Positions 1 through 10,500 of a stretch of DNA of 64,000 bases are shown here, piece after piece. A program made the position numbers and the translations under genes. The stretch spans positions 11,235,001 to 11,299,000 of the forward strand of contig NC_082637.1 of NCBI RefSeq assembly GCF_030936135.1. The letters are read 5' to 3'. How positions within the stretch are numbered: position 1 is the stretch's first letter; each line of letters begins with the position of its first letter. The notes beneath the pieces were generated by a model. That model had not been told where the DNA came from, did no database searches, and was given only the letters and a program-made list of their open reading frames with translations. Source of the stretch: Gavia stellata. Taxonomy: Eukaryota > Chordata > Aves > Gaviiformes > Gaviidae.

Positions 1-2730
1 AAATGGCACCGGCTGCTCTGCAGGTGTTGTTTCTCTGGGGGCATTAACAAAACCAGCCATGTACAGGAAAAGATCAGCTTTTCCTGGTGTCTCACCTAAA
101 TCTCCAACCCACAGCATCTTCTCCTGGTGCAGGGGTGGCTGTTCCTCCCTTCCTTTCTATATGGGTGAGCTGTTCTCCATCTAGACCTGTCCCTGCTCAA
201 GGGATGCTTGCTATTAATTGCCAGGTCCTCATTTTCCCTGCTTCTTAGCTCAAGCTCCATCTTCTCATGAACCTGTGCCATAGAGGCAGATGCCCTGGAT
301 CGCACTGCTCCTTCTCTCCCAAGTGCCCCGCTCTGCTTGGAGCAGCATGGAGCAGCGCCAGCTCAGAAACACTGGCCAAACTGGATGCCTTTTTCCAGCT
401 TGAAAGGTGCTGCCTGAAGCATCATCCTTGGAGGATGTGCCTACAAAATTCAAAACCCTGGTGGAGTTTTGAATGGGGATGGGGTATGGCTTGGCCCCTC
501 TCAGGAAATCTCTGTCTCACAGAGACATCCTCTGTGATGCCTGCCTGTCCCTGAACCCAGGCAGGTCCCTGTCCTGCCCAGGACGAGGGCTGTCACCTGC
601 CACAGCCCACACAGCACCGCTGACATTCCCAACACAGTTTTTCTGACTCTTTTCCTTCAAAAACTTGGCTCTCCAGAGTAATTTTTTGCTCGGAGGAAAC
701 ACTCTGAACAGATACCCCCCCAAAGCTCTGACTGGTTCAGGGTCCCACCACAAGTGGCAAAGGCCCTGAGCATCAGGGACCCAGGACACCTGGAGCATGG
801 AGGAGAGGTGTCCCTGTCACCTACTGTAGGACAAGCCACCTTGACGTCCCCGGCATTAGATATCACAGTGCTCTTTGTCACCAAGGGAGAAGGAGCAGCT
901 TTTGGGGATTTGAAGCCTGATGCTGTCCTCACCCCCGCCGTGACTTTCTCAGCAGTGAAAGAGGGGTCACACGTTGCCCAGGGAAGCTCCAGTTTGATGG
1001 GTCGGAGTTACTGGGAGCTGCTGGTCCTGTGCAGCCGGGAAAGGGGAGAGAAGGCGCAGGGCTGCAGCCAGCCCCGGAGCCCAGAGGAGGCAGATGCTGC
1101 CCGGGAAGCGAAGCTCAGCCCTGGTCTGCAGCCGGGAGAGGGCAGCCGCAGCCCGAGCAGCGGAGCTGGGAAGGCTGCTTGCAGCCTGGGCATCGGCGGG
1201 GACTGCTCCTGCTCCCCCCCGCAGCCTCCCAGCCCTTGCTGAGCACCCCCTGGTCCAGCTTGGGGGCTGCTGCTGTCCCTGGGGCTGTGCACACAACGGT
1301 GCAGTGCCCCCGGCCCCGTGCTCGTCCCCGGGGTAAACCCCCCTCCTCCAGCAATGCCACTCCATAACGGAGCAGAAGATCCATCAGGATGGAGGGCTTT
1401 GAGCACTGGGCTCTGAATCTCCCCATCTTGCCCCCATTTCCCAGCTCTGCTCCATGCTGCAGCATCACCCAGAGACCAACGGCACGGATCCAGGCTCACA
1501 GGGGCAGGAGCAACAGGGCTTTTCACATCAGCGTAAAGACCTTTCCCATCCCATGTGGGCCACAACCAGGAAAAGCCTCCAGGAGCATGTGTGTAAGAAG
1601 AGATCCCATCCTGCCCTGATCCACAGCCAGTAGCAGGTCCCAGGGATGGCTCCCCTCTGATTTTACACCAGCCTGGGGGGTCAAGGAGGCCTCTCTGGAG
1701 ACAACCTGCCAAGAGCCAGAAGCAGGGCCGGGGGATTATTTGCGCTGGTCCAGGAGGCACAGCAGAAGCATCTCCAGACGGAGAAGGCAGGTTTGCCACG
1801 AACAGCAGCATCACTTTGGCTCTGCTGAGATTTGCTGGGGAGATGGAGAGTTGTTCTGCTAAGGGACCAAAGTACAGGTACACGAGGGATATATCCCTAG
1901 GTCTGAATAACCAAAAGCCAGCCTGTAGTCACTGGTGGCTTTTGGGAAGCAGCTGAGCCTCGTCCATGGGCAGGGTCTCCTTGTGCAGCACCCAGGGGAT
2001 GGCTCTGCGGACAGCATCCAGTTGCCAAGGGCCAGCACCCGGGAGATGCTGCCCAGAGCCAGGAGAAAAATCCACCCTCCATAACAGAGGGGAGGAGAGG
2101 TGGAGTCCAGCAGTGTCTGGAAGGAAACATTCCAGTTTTTCCTTTGGAAATAACTTCTCATGTTCCACTTCTCGGAGGTTTTTTTTCTTGCTATCTCATG
2201 CTATAAATTTCATGTCTTCAGAAAGTCAGACTCAAATGTTGTCATGGTCCTTCAGTGAATCCCTGCCTGGATTTTCTTTTGGTGGAAAACACAGAGACTT
2301 AAGATGCCTAAACATAACAAAACTAATATCAAGCTCTAAAACGCCTCCCTACAGGCAGCCCTCTGTGCCCTCCACAGATTTAACTCTCTGGGGCTAAAAC
2401 CACCCTTGTCAATGATTTCAGACCAAGTGCTTAGTCCTGAGTGGTGGACTCTGCCACCCAGCTGCCTGCTCCGGGAGGAGGGCTGCCAAATCGCTCTGGG
2501 TTTCAGGAGCTGGCTCGCCTCCCTCTGTTTATCGGCTCTCTAGCATTTTCTCCCTTTAATAGCAAGCAGCCCAGTGAGCCGCATGACTCCACCGGGAGCA
2601 GGAACCCTCTGAGCACCAGGACGTTTTGTCTCATGTTCCCAGGTCGCTGGCTGGTGATTTTGGACTGAGGTCCCTAAATGCCAGCCCAGCCCCTGCTGCT
2701 GCCAGTCAAGTCCTGGCAGAAGGATAGCCC
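1..2730. other. Non-coding stretch, nothing recognised
   Basis: I see no exon series, RNA gene or recognisable repeat here. Open frames of about 100-290 codons occur in several overlapping frames on both strands around 750-1900, as expected in GC-rich non-coding DNA, and none resembles a known protein. This may be intergenic sequence upstream of the candidate unit at 2731-3605. Confidence 0.5.
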
Positions 2731-2740
2731 CTATAAATAG
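2731..2740 (+). promoter_or_regulatory. TATA box candidate
   Basis: CTATAAATAG is a near-ideal TATA box. A transcript starting 25-30 bp downstream would begin in the pyrimidine-rich run at about 2756-2775 and would run into the exon-like block that ends at 3095. Confidence 0.35.
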
Positions 2741-2998
2741 CGGTGTGTACAATGCCTCCTCTCTCTCTCCTTCACTTCAGCTGCAAGTTTGCCTGTGTCT
2801 TGCAGCGTCCAGTGCTTTGCATGCTGCCACCCGGGTGTTTGCAGTGCACAGCAGTGGGGAGCAGCTGGGGTGGCTCCAGTCTCCATCTGGGTGCCTGTCT
2901 CCAGCCACATAGGGAGGGATTCCCTGTCCTTAGCAATCTCCAATCCTTAAGCCCCATCCATACAGCAACCATGGTCACCACTGTGGTGTTCTCTCCAG

Positions 2999-3605
2999 GA
3001 CGAGGACCTGCCACAGCAGCAGGACTGGAGCAAACTGCATAGAGCTGCTTGCCATGGGCAATGAAATGCTGGGGTCCTGCAAGTCCAAAGAGCAGGTGAG
3101 TCCCGGACTCTGTGCATCAGGGTGGCAGCTGGGCTGTGTCCCCCGTATCTCCTTTCCCAGGATGACAGAGGTGGATGAAGAGAAAGCCCTGGAGCAGGTA
3201 TGCAGCTATGGAGACCTAGGGCAATGTGTATTGCTGTTTCACAGAGCAGAGATGAAGAGCCAGGGAAGATAAGACCAGGCTGGGACATCCATGTGCCAGT
3301 GCAGTTAATGCCTGCGGTGTGACATCAGGCTGGGTGTCCATCAGCAACCTCTCCTTGCATGGTGTGGCTGGACACGTCTGGGACAAGCCACTCTGACAGG
3401 ACGAGCATCAAGTGGCACCGAGCATCCCGCCATCCTGCTGCAGGGCAGGACTGCTCTCAGCTGCAGGACAGCCGTGTGAATCAGAGCAGAGCAGGGCTGG
3501 CAGGGCAGGAGCCGCGCTGCAGCGCTTGGGGTTTTTACGACCTTCTTTTCACAGCGTGGGCAGCCCGAGCTGTGACCATAATAAATAAAGCGACAGCTAG
3601 CGAGC
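2999..3605 (+). other. Candidate small spliced transcription unit, product unknown
   Basis: Not a recognised gene. The signals line up in order on the + strand. There is a TATA box at 2731, a pyrimidine-rich acceptor ending at 2998, an ATG at 3054 and a consensus donor CAG|GTGAGT after 3095. An acceptor (CAG) precedes 3245, a stop lies at 3320-3322, and overlapping AATAAA signals lie at 3580-3589. Splicing 3095 to 3245 keeps the frame open and gives about 39 residues starting MGNEMLGSCKSKEQ, with Gly2 as in N-myristoylated proteins. A 37-nt exon-like block (3161-3197) sits between, but using it would need introns of 65 and 47 nt, which is too short to be comfortable. Alternatives are a non-coding RNA, the last exons of a gene starting left of the window, or chance. 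Confidence 0.25.
3580..3589 (+). terminator. Overlapping AATAAA polyadenylation signals
   Basis: Two overlapping AATAAA hexamers (3580-3585 and 3584-3589) are followed by a pyrimidine- and GT-containing stretch at 3607-3625. They would close the candidate unit at 2.7-3.6 kb. Confidence 0.35.
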
Positions 3606-5885
3606 AGAGCTCTCTGGTTTCCTGTACACCTCAGGCTGGCCAGGGTAAACACACAACAAGCCTGCACTTCAAATGGGGCCGTGCCCACTGCACGTCAGCC
3701 AGAGCCCGGCCACATGCCGAGCCAGCGCAAGCAAAGCCGCTGAGCAAGAGGCTTCACAGGACAGGTCCCATGCAGGGAAAAAAGGCCGGTGCCGACTGGC
3801 ACAGCCCCATTGCCTTGTGATGCCCTGCACCCAGCAGGCACCTGCACCTCTGGAAGTCACCCGTGCCTCTGGGACATGACGGACAAGTCACTGGGGCTGG
3901 GCACTGGGGCATGTGTACGCCCTGTAATTACCCCAGCCCCATCCATGCCCAGGATGCACTACCACAGAGCATCCCCAGCCAGGCAGTGCTGGTATGGGTA
4001 CTGGGGCAGGAGAGACTCCGCACCACTGGCCAGCCCTGCACTGGAGGGGATGCACCCTGTGGCACTGCCCTCCGCACAGAAACCATGGGAGGACACCGCA
4101 GCCTCCAGCTGCCCTTGTCTCCAGTCCCCACAAGCCTTTTCCATCCGTCCATCTGCTCCACGTGCACCATGCAGGCAGCAATCCATCAAGTGCTAACACA
4201 TCCAGCGTGGCTAAGGACCGCCATCCCCGACCCTTGGCGCATCATCATGACACGGCACCTGCACGTCAGGGTGACATACCTCATTTCGAGTTTGGTCCCA
4301 TCCCAGCGCTCGAGCTTCTGATCCCAAACCTCCCAATCTCTCCACCCCGTCCAGCAAGATCCTGTCGGTGGGAGCCCTGTTCATGGATGTGGCTGACTCT
4401 TCCCAGCAAACAGCTCGGGGCACATCTGAGCGGATACGGGCAGCAAGTCAGGCAAAGCCATGGGCTGGGAGGGAAAGCAATGCACACCCCTACATCCTCG
4501 GTTCAGTGGGGTTTGTGATAGTCTGCAATAAGCCCCAGCCACCTGCTAGTGTGTCCAAGTCTCAACCTGCCTGGACAAGAGCCAGCAGCTCCCTCTCTGG
4601 CCTGGTCTCTGCTCAGAGGAGAGGGAGAGGGGAAGAGAGGCCCTGCGGTCCCCAAATTCAGTCCTTCTGGGGTGCTGAGTGGGGTACCAGCTGCTGGACG
4701 GGATGCTGCAGCCAGCCTGTGAGAAGTCCTTTTGTAAACTCTTGTGCCAGCGCAGAACGGAGGAGCCAGGAGGTGCGTGGCTGTCGCGATCCTCGTCCGA
4801 GCCCGAGGATGGAGCAGCGGAAGGGCCACAATGTCACAGCTGCTGAGCGTGCCAGCCTCGCTCACCCTGTGCCAGTCAGGTGCAGAGGAGTCCTGTCCCG
4901 AGGACTCCAAGGTGGACGTAACCCCACCAAGCACTGTGCTCACCTGGCAGATCCCATACCACCCCTGCCAAACCTGCTCCTTCTTCACCCAACATTGCAG
5001 CTCGCTAGCTCTGCTCAGAGCTGGTGGCCCAGCAAACCCCAGAGCCCCACCGCACCCCTTGTCCCAGCGCCCCAGTGGGGTGTCTGTCAGCTCCAACCCC
5101 CCCACACAGAGACCCCTCCAAATCAAGCTCTGCTCTCAGCTTCCCAGCTGGTGGCCCCAGCCCTGCGGAGATGGGGGATTCCCCGGATCCACAGCTCTGC
5201 TCAGCTCTCCAGCGCTGCAGCGGCAGAGAAAGCAGCGTGTGGCTCCCGGCCAATGCTGGCGCCAAGCAGCCCAGCTCCCGGCGCCCAGTGAGCACCACGA
5301 AGCATTGGGGAAAGCTCAGGGTCTGCTCCCGGGGGAGAACCCACGGCCAAACGCTTGCTGCAGCCCGCCCAGCTCCTCTCCTTCCAGAGGGGCTGATCTG
5401 CAAGATGCTCGGCATCCCTCAGCTCGCACGGACTGCAGAGCGCAGCTTAGCGTGGGGAGGCGGGAAGGGGAAAGTGAGAAGCTGGATGGAGAAAACCTCT
5501 CTCTGCTCAGGACCAGCCCCTCCTGCATTCCCAAGCTCCCAAAATCCACGCGAGCCACTAGCTAAGGGCAGATGTGAGCAGGCTGGTGGGACCAGACCCC
5601 TCCTGAAAGCACCTGAGAGGCCATGTGAGCTGACTCAGGGAGGGACATCCCCAGCCCTGGCACGGCCCCAGCTCTTGCAGCACAGGCGGGACAGATCCGG
5701 CCACATGTGGCTGGCGAGGTGGCAGCTCAGGCCACGAGCCCTTGTGCCGCACTGGGCTGTTCCTCGGGTGATGTGGGCACCGAGCCTCAACCACAGCTGA
5801 GAACAATACCCGCGGCGCGGCTGGGAGCCGGTGCAGGCGCTGGGCCGCGTACAGTCACCCCACAAACGGCCTTCACCTCTCCTAA
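3606..5885. other. GC-rich non-coding stretch
   Basis: I see no gene. Long open frames (up to about 300 codons at 4368-5291) overlap in three frames and on both strands. Their compositions are rich in Pro, Ser, Ala and Cys, with no domain, signal peptide or exon logic, so I read them as composition artefacts. A small CpG-rich patch lies at about 5780-5870. Confidence 0.5.
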
Positions 5886-5890
5886 AGTCC

Positions 5891-6115
5891 GTTATTGTAG
5901 GGTTGCATGGGAGGGCTGGGACGAAGGAAGACACCAGTTCATTACTGCAGGGTTACACAGGAGGTGAGGAGACTCACGGGAGTGTTATTGTGGGGTTGCA
6001 GAGGTATGCCAGGACACGGGCAACGATCGGTTTGTTATTGTAGGGTTGCAGAGAGGGGCTGCCACCCCGTCTAGTCCTGCCAGGCTGCAGAGCAGTCTGT
6101 TATTGCAGGACTGCC
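5891..6115 (+). repeat. Spaced tandem repeat with 17-bp core
   Basis: Five copies of a core close to GTTATTGTAGGGTTGCA start at 5891, 5941, 5984, 6034 and 6099. The spacing is 50, 43, 50 and 65 bp. The core is better conserved than the linkers, which is unusual for a simple minisatellite. It lies about 0.5 kb upstream of the CpG island. Confidence 0.75.
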
Positions 6116-6639
6116 AAAGCGGTACGGCGTGGGTGCTGCACACACCCGGGGCACGTGGCCCTTATCTCCGTACAGGCGCAGTGCCCAGGTGGAGAGGGAA
6201 ATGCTGGGTGTGTCCCAGGGCTCCAGCAGTGCCAGCCCCGACTGCATCACCCAGGGTCACTGGCTTGTCCCAGGGGGACCCCAAGACCACGCTTGGCCCC
6301 AGGTGCCAGGGGAGGAGAAAGGTGCCAGTGGGTCTTCACCAGCCGGTTTCCCGTTGCAGAGTTTCAACATGTTCTTTTTTCCTCCAGAAAATTTTCACTG
6401 TGATAAAACTGCACAACAAACCCATTTCCATGGGAAGGCAGGTAGAGAGGTGCTGCAAAAGGGGCACACAAACACGCACCGAATGCCGTGAGGAGGCACG
6501 AGCCTTTTCTTCAGCTCAGGAACACAAGCCCCCGGGCCAGATTTCACCCTGCGTGTTCCCCATCAAATAAACCACTATAAAAATAAACCCCGAAGAAATG
6601 CCCCTCCCAGGGGCAAGGGAAACTGAGTCACAGGCAGGA

Positions 6640-7560
6640 CCTGCCTGCCTCGACTCCTCCGGGTTGCAGGGAGGGGGGCAAGCAAGGCTGGCGAGTGCAG
6701 GAGGCGCTGCCCCCCGAGGGCACCGGGGAGGGCTGTGTCCCCTGGGGGGGTTCCCTGCGCCCCGGGGGGATCCTCGTGCTCTGGGGGGGCCACCGTGCAC
6801 CACTGCGCCCCGGGGGGATCCCGAGCCCAGCGCCCGGGGCGGAGCGGGAGGACGGGGGGGGGCGGTGACCGCGCACCCCGGGGCGGGGGGGGGGACGACT
6901 GCGCACCCCGGGGGGGCCGCGGGGAACGGGCGCGGGGCCGTCCCGGGTGCGGGGGGCGGCTCGCAGACAGGAAGCGTCCCGGGGCGGTGGCGGCAGATTG
7001 GCAGCGCCTTGCTCCAATGGAGCGGCGGCGGCGGCTCCGGCGGCTTCGCACCGCCCGCGCTCCCGGCCCCAGCCAGCCCGGCGCGGGCGCCCCGCCGCCG
7101 GCCCCGCTCTCGCTCCCGGCCCCGCTGCCGGCTCCGGCCCCGCTCCGCCGAGCGCCATGGACACATAGCCGCGGCGCCCCGCAGGAAGGTAGGAAACCCT
7201 CCCCGTCCCCCCTCCGTGTCCCCCTCCCCCCCGAGGGGAACGGCTCGCCGCCGCCCCGACGCCGCGGTGAGGGGCGCGCGGCTGCGGGCAGGCTGCCGGC
7301 GCCGCGCAGGCAGGCGGCTCCCGCGGCTGTTTGCTGCTCGTACGGGGAAAGTTGGGCGGGGGGGAGCTGTCCTCGCAGAGTGGCTGGCGGGGACGTGCTC
7401 TCCCGCTTCCCCCCGCCTGCCTGGGGGTCCCCGGTGCTGCTCCCCCTTCTCCACCCGGCGCGCCTCCGCCTTTGCCCGGAGGTGCTCGGGGGATAGACGG
7501 GAGTTCCCGGGGTGGGATCTTTGAGCCCCTTCCCCAGCCTCCGCAGGCGCTCCCCGCCAC
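6640..7560. promoter_or_regulatory. CpG island promoter with candidate 5' UTR exon
   Basis: The stretch is very GC-rich and dense in CpG. It contains ATTGG (about 6994) and CCAAT (about 7013) boxes followed by GC-rich sequence that ends in a good donor, GGAAG|GTAGG, after 7188. An exon of roughly 7050-7188 would be non-coding except for the tiny upstream frame ATG GAC ACA TAG at 7157-7168. If it is spliced to the IL11RA start exon at 25557, the first intron would be 18.4 kb. That is inference: no transcript evidence is available, and the island could equally serve a divergent minus-strand gene to the left (CNTFR is transcribed away from IL11RA in mammals). Confidence 0.6.
6715..6960 (+). repeat. 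G-rich imperfect repeats in CpG island
   Basis: Variants of TGCGCCCCGGGGGGATCC and GCGCACCCCGGGG recur at about 6747, 6800, 6870 and 6900, with G runs of 7-10 between them. On the G-rich strand, four or more runs of at least three Gs fall within short distances, the pattern expected to allow G-quadruplex formation. Confidence 0.55.
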
Positions 7561-10500
7561 CTCGCCCGAATTTGGATCTCCTCCCCCGTCTCCGGGGGGA
7601 GTTTTCTGGAGAAAGGCTGGAACAACACCAGGCAAAGCACCCCCCTGGCAGGGCCCCCTCTTCTCCTGGGGGGTCCAGCGAGGGAAAAGCTGCTCCCAAT
7701 TACGAGAGGCGTGGAAAGAGGCGCTTTCCCATGCGCGGGCACTGGCAGGGCTCTCTGCCTGCCTTGTCCCTCCTCGCGCTGGGATGCCATCTCAATCACG
7801 ACTTCTCCATCCTCTGCCAGCCCCTGCGGGTGCCGAGCCCCGGGCTGTGCCCACTGCCACCCTCGCAGGCTGGCCATGTCACCCCCTGGGTCCCCTCTGA
7901 GCTCTGTCTCCGGGCTGGCTCTGGGCATCAGAGGAGGCTGGGGAGCTGAGCTGGGCTCGGACATCGCTGTCAGCAAACCAAGACCCCACTGTGACGGGGC
8001 CTAGGGGTGCCTTGGAAACCTCATTTTCCTTGTGCTTGGTCTCCATGGGGAGAAACCCAGAGCTGCCGCAACTCATGAACGTCTTGTCATGCCCGAACCG
8101 GTGTTGGACCGACCAGCACTGGTGGCGTAGCCGGTCCCAAGCTGCGCGGGGCTGGCCAAGCGCCTCAGGTGCCAGGAGGTGCCCGCTTCTTGCAGGCTGC
8201 AGCCACGTCTGGCCGCCGCGTTTGCAGGAGGAGGTGGGGTGTTTGCACTCTGCCTGTTTATAGGAGGGCAGGTCGCAGCGTGGTTACGCACGGGGCTGCA
8301 CGGAGCCCACGGCATCCCAGCCTGGCACAGGGCAGAGAAGCCTCACGGGGAGCTGCGAGCTTGCGGAGGTCCCTCCTGGGGCAGGGACAGGGATGGGACA
8401 TGGCCACCAGTCCCCCCAGCACCCACGCACCCTCTGCTTCACGAACTTGGCCCTTTTTTTGGGGAGTGAAAGAGGTCATGTCTCCTCTCCGGAGAGTTGT
8501 GAACTGACCTTGGCAGCCAAAATGGGACTGGAGTCGGGGGACAGGGGCTGAGCGGTGACAGCGGGGATGTGCGCAGGGCCGGATGTCACCAGCGGTGGGT
8601 GAACAGGGGATGAGGGGTGCAGTAGGGTGGTGGGGAGGAGTCCCTGGGGGGTGCAGCTGAAGCTGAAGCCAGAGGCTGCCTGCAGGAAGCTGGATGAAGA
8701 GCAGCTCTGCTTCTGCCCTGCCTCCTGGTCCATGAACAGGAACCTTGCGGGGAGGGGAAAACTTGACTTGATTATGTCTGATAAGCCACTTTTTCCCTGT
8801 CCCAAAGAGCTGTCCCGTCGGTGGGGGGAGGAGGATGCTTGGCTGAGTGCGGGCCCTGTTTGTGAAGGATGAATGAATGACTCACGGCACGGCGAGTCTC
8901 CTTGCTGTCTTCATCGTGGCAGCAGCGGCGGTTCCCTTTTGCAGCTGCTGGCTTTATCAGAAGCCATCCTGCTGGGTGGGCGCCCGGGCAGCCCATGCCT
9001 CCATCCTCCAGCCTGCAGGTACCCTGCCTCCCCAGCCCTTCTCCCCTGGCTTGCCTGGACCATCCTGAGTGGGGAAACCTCCACGGACAGTGACAGTGCA
9101 CGGAACCCTTACCTGCCATGAACTAGCTGAGCACTTGGTTCAAACCCTCTCTTTCTGCTCCGCTGGTGTTCAGAGGCGACTCCAGACTCTTCCTGCTCAC
9201 GCAGGGTTCAACCTCCCTCTGGTTTCCTGCCGAATGCGTTCCTGGAGAGCTGATTCCCTCGTGTGTTCGTGCCAACATTGTGCTTTTAGTTCAAGACCTC
9301 TTCTCCCTCTCTGGTGTTTACCCTGCTGTATTTATAGCTTCCTCGTTAGGTTAAGCAAGCCGAAGGATTCTTGCCGCTTCTTCTCCCGTGGGTTTGGCGG
9401 TGGAGGAAAACCCTTTGCGAGATGCTTCCCGCAGGAGGGGGCAGGTGCTGGCTTGTGGCTCTGCTTTTCTCCCTTCAGAAAATCTTGGCACCTCTCCCAG
9501 CTTGTTTCCCCTCTTCTCGTTCAGGCGTGGGAGAGGGTGGCTCTGCCCCTGCCGAAGATGTAACCAATGATGGAGCTTGGATGGGATGGGAGCTCATCCC
9601 TAGGGGCGATGCGACGGGGCCTTGCCAGCATTTGGGATGCTGATACAAAGCCAGCATCAGGAATTAGCCCTGGGATGTCTGGGGTGACTTGTTGGGATGT
9701 TTAGAGAGCTTTTGGTTTTTCTAAGTGTTCCTGTGGTTACGACAGCATCGCATGTGTGAAAATCACCAAATCTCTCCAGACGGGGATGTAGTGACCTTGC
9801 AACCTAAGTTCCTACCAACAAATCTCTCCGCACCTCCTGACGATGGTTTTCTTCTCCCATTCAGGCTGTGAAGGTGGGGAAGGGTGCCGATGCCTTGCAG
9901 TTGTGGTTGAGTCGTCTTCTCCAACAGCCAGATTCCCATGGACCATTTCCATGGAAAAAGGAAAATTCCTCTCAAAATTAGAAGCAGGTTTGCAGCGTCA
10001 GGGATCAGTGTGTTAATAGGAATTATCTCTCGAGTCTGGCTGCTTCCCAGGTCTCTGAGTCACCCTGGCACGGGGGTGGGACGGGGTGAGCTTCAGGCTC
10101 TTTTGGACAGTCACAGCACCCACAGCCCCAGGAGCATGTGCTGGGCTCTCCGGTACAGGCAGAGGGCTGGTCTGAAAGGTGCAATTCTTCCTTCTCTCCA
10201 GTCGTATGAGTCTGGGACATGGAAAAAAACCTGGCAAACATCTCCTCCTCTGGTGTTTGGGGTGGGGGAGGTCCAGGAGAAGAGGGACAAGAAGTCTGTC
10301 AAAACCTGATTCACCTCCGTCCTACTGGGACCATGCGCTGTGGTCACATCTGAACAGCGGAGCTTGGGCTTGCTCCAGCAGGGATTGGTCCTTGCTGAAA
10401 AAGCTTACAAGGGATTTCGGAAGGGTCTGGCCAGGGGAAGGTCACATCCGCTGGTGCCCTGCTCATACACATTTCCGGAAGATGCTTTTGGAGAGGACAA

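Noticed and set aside
3161..3197. 37-nt exon between the two candidate exons of the 3-kb unit
   Set aside because: It would need introns of 65 and 47 nt, the latter below the usual vertebrate minimum, and in the frame of the 3054 ATG it brings an early stop.
4368..5800. Open frames of 258-307 codons
   Set aside because: Three overlapping frames of similar length plus a 207-codon frame opposite; low-complexity composition and no family likeness.
6516..7976. Open frames of 250-486 codons over the CpG island on both strands
   Set aside because: Stop codons are rare in such GC-rich DNA. The frames overlap on both strands, are Pro/Arg/Gly/Ala rich, and show no domain or exon logic.
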